Assembly: GCA_011048585.1 (NCBI GenBank)
Contig: DSDS01000074.1
Span: forward strand, 1 to 17,430
DNA length: 17,430 nt
Source: Desulfurivibrio alkaliphilus
GTDB lineage: Bacteria > Desulfobacterota > Desulfobulbia > Desulfobulbales > Desulfurivibrionaceae
Direction of reading: 5' to 3'
Numbering within the stretch: position 1 is the first letter of the stretch; each line of letters opens with the position of its first letter. Below are positions 7,138 through 13,598 of this stretch, piece by piece. The notes below the pieces were generated by a model, which searched no databases, had not been told where the DNA came from, and was given only the letters and a program-made list of their open reading frames with translations. Position numbers and translations under genes: made by a program.

Positions 7138-8655
7138 ATGCCCCTCTCCATGCTTGAGATACCCGGTCCCCCGGAGAAATTGCCCCGGATCTTTTTGCCC
7201 GGCTGGGGGTTTGACGGGCGGGTGCTGGCCTTGAGCCCCGATCCGGCGCCCTGGGTGGCTCCGGCCGGCCTTTACGACCCCTTCACCCTGGCGGAGGAGT
7301 TGGCGCTTTGGCTGGAGCAGAGAGGGATTGGGCAATGTGAGCTGTGGGGCTGGTCCCTGGGCGGCCTTTGTGCCCTGGATTTCGCCCGCCGTTTCCCGGA
7401 ACGGGTGACCTCCCTGCGGCTGCTGGGGGTGCGGGCCGCCTGGCCGGCGGCGGAACTGACCGCTATTCGCCGGGAACTCCGGGAACAGGCGGAGGATTTT
7501 CTCCGGATTTTCTACCGCAAATGCTTTCTGGGTTACCGGGCCGAGTACCTCGCCTTCCAGCGCCGGCTGGAGACGGCATATCTGGCCCAGGCCCAGGCTG
7601 CCCCGGAGTTGTTGCGGCGCGGTCTTGACTTTCTGGCCCTTACCCCGGCCCCGGTGGCTCCGGCCGTGGAAGTCCAGTGCTTCCACGGTCGCCGGGATCT
7701 GATCGCTCCCGTGGCCCAGCGGTTGCGGCTGCCGGGGGTTGCCGGGAGAGTGTTGGAACAGGGCGGCCACGCCCTCTTTCTGGAAGGGTCGCTCCATGAG
7801 GCGGATGAGGCCATCCCGGCCCTCCCCGGCAAGGACTTGATTCGGCAACGTTTCAATCGGGCCGCCGCCACTTACGACGATCATGCCGATATCCAGCGCC
7901 AGGCCTTGGAACTGCTGGTCCCCGAACTGCCCCGCTCTCTTCCGTCCGGGCCGATCCTGGAACTGGGTTGCGGGACCGGCAACTATACCCGCCTGCTGCG
8001 GCAGCGTTTTCCCGCGGCCAGGCTGGTGAGCCTGGATTTTTCCCCGGCGATGCTGCAGGAGGCCAGGCGCAAGATTGCCGCCCTCGCCCCCCCTGGGGCA
8101 AAGGCCGTGGCCCCGGTCGAGTTTCTCTGTCAGGATGCCGAATCCTTTTTGGCCGCCAACCAAACCCGGTTTGCCTGCATCACCGCCAATGCCACCATCC
8201 AGTGGTTTACCGATCCGGCCGGAGCCTTTGCCCGGATCAGCGCGAGCCTGCTCCCCGGCGGGCTGCTGTTGGCCACCATCTTCGGCCCGGATAGTCTGGC
8301 CGAGCTGGATCAGGGGTTGGCCCGGGTCAGCCAGGGCCGCCTGCGGGTGGCGGCCCGTTCGTTTCCCGGCCGGGAGGAGTTGCGGCGGCTGCTGCCGGGG
8401 CGATTTGGCGAGGTGGAACTGCGGGAGCACCGGTTGACTCGCCGCTTCTCCTCCCTGCCGGAGCTGCTGCGCCATTTTCGCCATACCGGTACCGGCGGGG
8501 CCGGGCTTGCCGCCGCGGGACCGGTTAGGCTCAGCCCGGGCCGCTACCGGGAACTGGCTGCCTGGTTTGCCGACCGGCCCCAGGGTTGCGAGGTCGGCTT
8601 TCAGGTGTTGTTGGTCAAGGGGAGAGGCAAGGGAGGGTCGGATGAAGCAGGTTGA
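7138..8655 (+). CDS. BioH-BioC fusion: pimeloyl-ACP methyl esterase and malonyl-ACP O-methyltransferase
   Basis: One 505-residue protein joins two steps of pimelate-moiety synthesis for biotin. Residues about 15-218 are an alpha/beta hydrolase of the BioH type: FLPGWGFDG oxyanion region, nucleophile Ser73 in GWSLGG, Asp187 in HGRRDLIAP and His211 in GGHALFL. Residues about 232-495 are BioC: IRQRFNRAAATYDDHADIQ, SAM loop ILELGCGTGNYT (273-284), LDFSPAMLQEA, and NATIQWFTDP. BioC methylates malonyl-ACP so that it can prime fatty acid synthesis; BioH removes the methyl once the chain reaches pimeloyl-ACP. I chose ATG 7138, behind GGAAAG at 7130-7135; the open frame back to 6940 is a shadow of the TOBE fragment. 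The 3' end overlaps bioD by 14 nt. Confidence 0.9.
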   Translation: MPLSMLEIPGPPEKLPRIFLPGWGFDGRVLALSPDPAPWVAPAGLYDPFTLAEELALWLEQRGIGQCELWGWSLGGLCALDFARRFPERVTSLRLLGVRAAWPAAELTAIRRELREQAEDFLRIFYRKCFLGYRAEYLAFQRRLETAYLAQAQAAPELLRRGLDFLALTPAPVAPAVEVQCFHGRRDLIAPVAQRLRLPGVAGRVLEQGGHALFLEGSLHEADEAIPALPGKDLIRQRFNRAAATYDDHADIQRQALELLVPELPRSLPSGPILELGCGTGNYTRLLRQRFPAARLVSLDFSPAMLQEARRKIAALAPPGAKAVAPVEFLCQDAESFLAANQTRFACITANATIQWFTDPAGAFARISASLLPGGLLLATIFGPDSLAELDQGLARVSQGRLRVAARSFPGREELRRLLPGRFGEVELREHRLTRRFSSLPELLRHFRHTGTGGAGLAAAGPVRLSPGRYRELAAWFADRPQGCEVGFQVLLVKGRGKGGSDEAG

Positions 8656-9406
8656 GCAGGGGCAGACCGGAGGGGCGATCTTTGTGGCGGCCACCGACAC
8701 CGGGGTGGGCAAAACCATGATCAGCGCCTTGGTGGTCGATTTTCTCCGGCGGCGGGGGGTGGCGGCCGCTTATCAGAAATGGGTGGCCACCGGTTGCAGC
8801 GGTCCGGTGCCGGCGGACCTGGCGGCGGTGGCGGCCTGTTCCGGTCAGCCGCCGGCCCTGGCCGGTGCCGGCGGATCGGTGGCGGATGGCCCCTTTGCCG
8901 CCAGGGCGTTGCAGTTGGCGGTACCCTATCGTTTCCGGTTGCCGGCTTCACCCCATTTGGCGGCGGAACAGGAGGGGGGGCGGGTGGAACCGGAGCGGTT
9001 GCGGACCCTCTTCCGCCAGGCCCGGGCCGGCTGCGAGCTGTTGGTGGTGGAAGGGGTGGGGGGGCTGCTGGTGCCCCTGAATCGGCAAAAGCTGCTGGTG
9101 GATCTGGTGGCGGAACTGGCCCTGCCGGTGCTGCTGGTGGCCCGCAGTGGCCTGGGGACCATCAACCATACCCTCCTTAGCCTGGAGGCCCTGCGTTCTC
9201 GTAAGCTGCCGCTGGTCGGGGTGGTTTTCAGCGACGAAGCCGAAGAGCTGCCGGCGGTGATTGTTGAGGATAACCTGCGCACCATCGCCGAGCTGGGCTG
9301 GGTGCCGGTGCTGGGCCGGCTGCCCCGCTGCCGGGGTCTGGCGGCGGCCCGGCGGGCCTTTATCCCCATCGGTGAAAAACTGCTGCCGGCGGTGGCGGCT
9401 CAGTAG
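8642..9406 (+). CDS. bioD: Dethiobiotin synthetase
   Basis: ATP-dependent carboxylation and ring closure of diaminopelargonate to dethiobiotin (cytoplasm), 254 residues. The P-loop is TDTGVGKT (18-25). The substrate lysine is probably Lys46 in YQKWVATGC, with Trp where many BioD proteins have Pro. EGVGGLLVPL (137-146) provides the acidic Mg/ATP residue, and ARSGLGTINHTLLSLEALR (167-185) is a family hallmark. The ATG at 8642 lies inside the end of the BioH-BioC gene, so translation is probably coupled. Of the other biotin genes, bioF, bioA and bioB are not in the window. The stop at 9404-9406 overlaps the convergent KamA-family gene by 7 nt, leaving no room for a terminator between them. Confidence 0.95.
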   Translation: MKQVEQGQTGGAIFVAATDTGVGKTMISALVVDFLRRRGVAAAYQKWVATGCSGPVPADLAAVAACSGQPPALAGAGGSVADGPFAARALQLAVPYRFRLPASPHLAAEQEGGRVEPERLRTLFRQARAGCELLVVEGVGGLLVPLNRQKLLVDLVAELALPVLLVARSGLGTINHTLLSLEALRSRKLPLVGVVFSDEAEELPAVIVEDNLRTIAELGWVPVLGRLPRCRGLAAARRAFIPIGEKLLPAVAAQ

Positions 9407-11196
9407 TAGTACCAGATCGATTCGTAGTCCGAGCTGGATTCCCCGATCCGGCGCAGCCGTTCCAGGTAGTCGAGAATGGGGATATCCTCGGTGAGGTAGG
9501 TGATGGTATGCTGGGAGACTTTTTTCTCCCAGGAGAGAAATTCATAAACCCGGGCCCCGTTGGGGAGGATGGCCAGCAGATTGCGATACTCTCGGGCCCG
9601 GAGGTAGCACTTGCCTTGGCGGGGCACGTTGAAGACCGCCTCGTCGGTGCGACTGAGCCCCGGCAGCAGCCGGGCCTCCTCCTGCTGTTCCTGGATCAGC
9701 CGGGCGATGGGCACCCGGTAGCCAATGGTCTCATCCTTGCCCTTGGTGTTGAAGGTGTAGTAGGGGTCGATGCCGATCAGCCGCAGGTGGCGGCGCAGGG
9801 CGGCGGCCTCGAAACGGCGGGAGACATAGAAGGTGTAAACCAACTGGTTATAGACCGGGATCCCCCGCAGCCGCAGGCGGTTGACCGCCTCCACCATCTC
9901 CGGGGTGATCTCATAGGGGTGCTGGACGTGGGTCATCACCGCGATCTCCCGGTGGCCGGGTTTGCGGTGGCGGGCGATCAGGGAGATCAAGCCTTCGGTA
10001 AAACGCATCGGCATGGTGACCAGGGTGCGGGTGCCGAGCCGAATCCGCTCCACGGTGGGAATCGCCGCCACCTTATCGAGGATAACGGCCAGGGCCTCAT
10101 TGCCCATGGCCAAAGGATCGCCGCCGGTGATTAAAACCTCGTGGATTGAAGGGTGATCGTGAATCCAGCGGATCGCCGCCTCCACTCGATCCATGCCGGC
10201 AAAGGCCCCCTTGGCCATGGCCTCGTCGATCTCCCAGTTGCGCTGGCAGTAAACGCAGATCTGGGGGCAGGTGTTGTAGGGCTTAAGGATGCAGATTGCC
10301 GGATAACGCCGAGTGATCAGGTCGGTGGGGGAGGTATCCTCCTCGCCCATAAAATCCAGGCAGGAGGGGTCCTCGATGTTGATCACCCCCTTGACGTAGC
10401 TCAACGGGGGCAGCACCTGGGCCCGGATGGCGGCATCTCGCCCCCCGCCCTGGCTGGCGCCCTCATCGTCCATCAGGCTCAGGTAGTAGGGGGTGATTCC
10501 GAAGGGCAGCTTATGCTCGCGGGCGATTTTGAGCGCCTTTTTCTGGGGAGCGGAAAGCTTGGCCAGCTTCTCCAGGGGCTCCAGCTCCTTGACGATATTC
10601 TTGATCTGCCAGCGCCAGTCGTACCACTGATCGAGATCGGCGCCCAGGGTTTTGAGAATATGGTCCCGGCGCCGCTTGCGGCGAGCGATGGCCGTGTCGT
10701 GGAGGCCGCTGGGGTAGGACTCCATGTAGCGGTCCACCTCGCTCCAAAGATCGTCAAGCTGACGGCTGCGCTCCCGGGCCGCCGCCCGGCCGCTCTCCTC
10801 GATGGGCGCCAGGTGGATCGAATCCAGGGCCCGGCGGGGGCCCTGGCCCTGCAGGCCTTTGAACAGGTAGAATATCTCCGCGTAAAATCCGGGGGTAAGC
10901 TCTGGACGGGGTTGCTGGCGGGCAATCTCCCACAGCGCCTCGGTGACACTGAAGCCGGCGGCGGTTTCCGAACTTTTTTTGATCAGCGAGCGCAGCACCG
11001 CCGCGCAATCGCGAATCCGGGTCAGCACCCCCGCGTCCCGATCGCCGCCGGCGCTCCCGGCCCCCAGCTCCATCTGGTCGGCCAGCTGCAGCAGGCGGCC
11101 GCGGGCCTCCTCCACATCCTGGGCTTCGCGGATCACCGCGAAGAAATAGGGGTTGGTCTTGCGCAGGTATTGGGGGGTAAATATCGCAGAATCCAT
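9400..11196 (-). CDS. KamA-family radical SAM aminomutase, N-terminally extended
   Basis: A 598-residue radical SAM protein of the lysine 2,3-aminomutase (KamA/AblA) family. The [4Fe-4S] motif is CPQICVYC, with Cys310, Cys314 and Cys317. LITGGDPL (355-362) is the GGDP region, and GTRTLVTMPMR (388-398) is also typical. Lys529 in VPRQGK is the likely PLP lysine. Clostridial KamA has its first cluster cysteine near residue 125, so about 185 extra N-terminal residues are present, helical and charged, with no fold I can name. At the two positions where KamA uses Asp293 and Asp330 for lysine, this protein appears to have Lys485 (YYTFNTKGK) and Asn523 or Phe522. That resembles glutamate 2,3-aminomutase, so the substrate may not be lysine. 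No ablB acetyltransferase is adjacent. GGAG touches the ATG, too close for a normal SD. Confidence 0.85.
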   Translation of the reverse strand: MDSAIFTPQYLRKTNPYFFAVIREAQDVEEARGRLLQLADQMELGAGSAGGDRDAGVLTRIRDCAAVLRSLIKKSSETAAGFSVTEALWEIARQQPRPELTPGFYAEIFYLFKGLQGQGPRRALDSIHLAPIEESGRAAARERSRQLDDLWSEVDRYMESYPSGLHDTAIARRKRRRDHILKTLGADLDQWYDWRWQIKNIVKELEPLEKLAKLSAPQKKALKIAREHKLPFGITPYYLSLMDDEGASQGGGRDAAIRAQVLPPLSYVKGVINIEDPSCLDFMGEEDTSPTDLITRRYPAICILKPYNTCPQICVYCQRNWEIDEAMAKGAFAGMDRVEAAIRWIHDHPSIHEVLITGGDPLAMGNEALAVILDKVAAIPTVERIRLGTRTLVTMPMRFTEGLISLIARHRKPGHREIAVMTHVQHPYEITPEMVEAVNRLRLRGIPVYNQLVYTFYVSRRFEAAALRRHLRLIGIDPYYTFNTKGKDETIGYRVPIARLIQEQQEEARLLPGLSRTDEAVFNVPRQGKCYLRAREYRNLLAILPNGARVYEFLSWEKKVSQHTITYLTEDIPILDYLERLRRIGESSSDYESIWYYY

Positions 11197-11202
11197 CTCC
11201 GG

Positions 11203-11231
11203 AAAATACTCGGTAACCCCGGATCAGTCAA
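11203..11231 (-). promoter_or_regulatory. Candidate leaderless promoter of the KamA-family gene
   Basis: On the minus strand, TTGACT (11231-11226) is a five-of-six match to a sigma-70 -35. A 17-nt spacer follows, then TATTTT (11208-11203), a four-of-six -10. Initiation about 7 nt past the -10 falls on the A of the ATG at 11196, which would give an mRNA without a leader. This would explain the unusable SD spacing. Sequence-based prediction only; read-through from the upstream genes is equally possible. Confidence 0.35.
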
Positions 11232-11252
11232 GGGAGGCCTCGGCCGGGGGAT

Positions 11253-11447
11253 CTAACGCTGCTCCGGAACCCCAAGCTTCTTGAGGATAATCCCCAGGGG
11301 GCAGAACTTGCTGAAGCCGAACTGGAAGAGGTTGGCCCCGATAAAGGCGGTGAAGAGGTACCAGTAGGGGTGGACCCAGGTGCCCAGGGCCAGGCTGGCC
11401 AGAATGAAGAAACCGGCGATTACGTGAATCCAGTCGGTGACGGTCAT
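11253..11447 (-). CDS. DUF2892 (YgaP-type) small membrane protein
   Basis: A 64-residue inner-membrane protein with two hydrophobic segments (about residues 5-24 and 28-46), then a conserved end, FCPLGIILKKLGV, typical of DUF2892. In E. coli YgaP this two-helix module is fused to a rhodanese domain and controlled by the ArsR regulator YgaV; here it stands alone, but an ArsR gene heads the same operon. The module often accompanies sulfur-related genes; its role is unknown. SD AAGGAG sits 8 nt before the ATG. The gene lies 24 nt after the barrel gene and 56 nt before the KamA-family gene, so co-transcription is likely. Cys49 is the only cysteine. Confidence 0.85.
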   Translation of the reverse strand: MTVTDWIHVIAGFFILASLALGTWVHPYWYLFTAFIGANLFQFGFSKFCPLGIILKKLGVPEQR

Positions 11448-11471
11448 GGCAAATACTCCTTGTTCGTTAAT

Positions 11472-12758
11472 TTAGAAACTCTGGCGCAGACCCAGAAAGA
11501 TATTGCTGTTATCCTCGAACTGGCCCCAGAAGGTGTGGTCGTGGCGACCGGTGAAGATGTTGGCGCCGCCCTCCACCGCCAGGCGATCGTTGATCTTGTA
11601 GTGGGCTTTGGGGCGCAGGTGGGCGTCCTGGTCCGAGGGCGACCAGTAGATAAAGAGCGAAAGTTGCAGGTTCTGCTGAAGCAGCAGTTTGGTGAGCCGC
11701 AGAGTCAGCAGGTGGCGGTTTTCATCGGCCAGGGGAGCGCCGGCCGGTTGACTGGCTCGGTAGTTGTCGTAATCCAGCTTGCGTTCCAGGTAATACTGGA
11801 GGCCGCCGGTGAAGTCGCGGGCCAGCTCCCGTTCGTGGCCGATCAGCAGGCGCAGCTCGCTGTTGCGGACCATGGGGTTGTCGCCGTTGCGATCATCGCG
11901 GGAGTCGTAGTACCCCACCTCCAGATTGCTGATCCCTCCCCCCAAGGCCCGGCGCAGGCTGGCGCCGTAAACCGCCAGCCGGGGGTAGAAGAGCTTCATG
12001 GTGGCCGGATCGAGCCCCTCGGGGGTACTCCAGAAGCCGTAATAGCCGTAGAGGGCGTATTCGGTGCCGTCGAGGTTGCGGCTTAAGCGCAGGGCGTATT
12101 CGCTGTCCCGGAACATCCGGTTGCGCTCATGGTCGGCCATGACCAGATCGCGACCGGCGATCCGCCCCTCGGGCCCGTGCCAGTAAGAGAGGCGGGAGCC
12201 GTCGATATAGCGGGAGTGGGTGACCAGGGGCACGTAGATCAGGTCGATATCCACCGGTCCGCTGAAGATCCCGGCCCGGATGGCGTCGGAGGCCAGTTTG
12301 AGATATTCGTCGTCGCGGCCGATGAAAAAGGACTCCCAATCCTTGGCGAAGGTGTCGTTGATAAAGAGCAAATCGCCGGTGCCCCAGGTCAGAACCTGGC
12401 GGCCCAGGCGGAGATCCACCGACTGGTAGGGAGAAAAACTGTAGTTGAACTCCCGCAGCTCGGCGTCGAGCTTCTCCTCCACTCCGTCGGCCAACAGGTC
12501 GCCCTTGAGCCGCAACTCACCATCGCCCAGCCAGCGGGAGAGGTCGAGCTGCAGGCGGGCTTCGCCGATGGAGATATCCTTCTGATCCTCCTTGCGGTTG
12601 ACGCGGACTCCCCCTCGCCCCTCGATGAAGCCGTGCAACTCCGTGTCGTGGCGGTTATACAGGTAATCCTGCACCTGCTCCAGCGCCGCCGCCGGCAGCG
12701 GGGTCAGCAGCAGCAACAGGGAGAGCAGGGTGGCGGGGCGGATAACTGACTGGTTCAT
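11472..12758 (-). CDS. Predicted outer-membrane beta-barrel protein, DUF1302-like
   Basis: A 428-residue secreted protein. The start at 12758 is set by SD AGGAGGT just upstream and by the signal peptide MNQSVIRPATLLSLLLLL ending near PAAA; an in-frame ATG 75 nt upstream lies inside the neighbouring gene's coding end and is rejected. The mature part has many alternating strands (ELRLKGDLLADG, VDLRLGRQVLTWG, ALRLSRNLDGTEYALYGYYGF, LTLRLTKLLL) and ends in LRQSF, a C-terminal aromatic typical of BAM substrates. The GRQVLTWGTGD segment resembles DUF1302 proteins, which occur next to MMPL transporters. It probably forms the outer-membrane end of a route with the two upstream gene products. Substrate unknown. 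Confidence 0.8.
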   Translation of the reverse strand: MNQSVIRPATLLSLLLLLTPLPAAALEQVQDYLYNRHDTELHGFIEGRGGVRVNRKEDQKDISIGEARLQLDLSRWLGDGELRLKGDLLADGVEEKLDAELREFNYSFSPYQSVDLRLGRQVLTWGTGDLLFINDTFAKDWESFFIGRDDEYLKLASDAIRAGIFSGPVDIDLIYVPLVTHSRYIDGSRLSYWHGPEGRIAGRDLVMADHERNRMFRDSEYALRLSRNLDGTEYALYGYYGFWSTPEGLDPATMKLFYPRLAVYGASLRRALGGGISNLEVGYYDSRDDRNGDNPMVRNSELRLLIGHERELARDFTGGLQYYLERKLDYDNYRASQPAGAPLADENRHLLTLRLTKLLLQQNLQLSLFIYWSPSDQDAHLRPKAHYKINDRLAVEGGANIFTGRHDHTFWGQFEDNSNIFLGLRQSF

Positions 12759-12774
12759 AAGCTGCAACCTCCTG

Positions 12775-13563
12775 CTAGCGGCGAATTTCCCGGGGGGGAC
12801 GGCGGAGGAAACGTTCCGTGAACAGGGATTCATCCAGACCGATATTGTAGCTGATATTGCTGAACTCCATCAGGGTTTCCCCCCCTCCGGCCAGGTCCCG
12901 GACCCGGGACTTGATCACGGTGGGAAAACCCTGGATCTCCTCCACCGCCAGGGCTTCCACCGTCCGGTATTTTTGCCCCTGGCGATCAAAATATTCCATG
13001 TAAACCGGCAGGAAGCTGCTTTTGTCGATGCGGGCCGTGTAGCGGGAAAACTCCACCGACCCCGGATCGTTGGGGGTGATATCCAGCAGGTAGTAGTCGG
13101 CGCTCTCCTCGATCAGCTGGTGGCTGTCCTCCACCGGCGCCCGGCCGGAGACATCTTCGTAGAGGAAATGGGAGCCGGCGAAACTGCTCCGCTTGTCGGA
13201 GGCGGCGATCCGCCGGACCAGATCAAGGTCGGGCAAAAAGAGCCAGCGATCATCATCGCGGTCCAGATATTTGTGAACCATGAAGACCATGCGCCGGACA
13301 TCCAGCGGCCGTTCAAAATAGACGTAGAAGAGCTGCCGGCCGCCGACTTCGATATTCTTGCGCAGGATCACAAACTGGCGTTCCCGCTCCCGTCCCTGGG
13401 CGTCGGTGATCAGCATCCGTACCTCGGTGCGCCCGTCATCCCCGGCGTAGTAGGAGGCCTTGTTGGCCCGCTCCACGATCTCCGCCACCTCCATGGCCGT
13501 CGCCGAGGTCGCCGGCCAGAAGAGGAGCAGGGCCGCGATTACCGCTGTTGGCATAATATTCAT
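12775..13563 (-). CDS. LolA-like outer membrane lipoprotein-sorting family protein
   Basis: A 262-residue periplasmic protein with a signal peptide (MNIMPTAVIAALLLFW, cleavage near ATA-ME). The block WLFLPDLDLVRRIAASDK (107-124), followed by SSFAGSHFLYEDVSGR, is the signature of the LolA-like group (PF17131 type). These proteins have the half-barrel fold of LolA/LolB carriers and regularly lie beside MMPL transporters. There is no lipobox cysteine, so it is probably soluble. It is expected to bind a lipid or hydrophobic ligand and pass it between the inner-membrane transporter and the outer membrane; the ligand is unknown. SD GGAGGTGA lies 4 nt before the ATG. It sits 35 nt after the transporter gene and 16 nt before the barrel gene. 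Confidence 0.85.
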   Translation of the reverse strand: MNIMPTAVIAALLLFWPATSATAMEVAEIVERANKASYYAGDDGRTEVRMLITDAQGRERERQFVILRKNIEVGGRQLFYVYFERPLDVRRMVFMVHKYLDRDDDRWLFLPDLDLVRRIAASDKRSSFAGSHFLYEDVSGRAPVEDSHQLIEESADYYLLDITPNDPGSVEFSRYTARIDKSSFLPVYMEYFDRQGQKYRTVEALAVEEIQGFPTVIKSRVRDLAGGGETLMEFSNISYNIGLDESLFTERFLRRPPREIRR

Positions 13564-13598
13564 GGGTCACCTCCAGATCAGATTAAGTTCAGTTATTT

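Noticed and set aside
6991..8718. 575-residue minus-strand open frame
   Set aside because: Antisense shadow of the BioH-BioC gene, whose catalytic motifs are clear.
12759..12833. 25-residue N-terminal extension of the beta-barrel protein
   Set aside because: It would bury the signal peptide, and a strong SD precedes the inner ATG.
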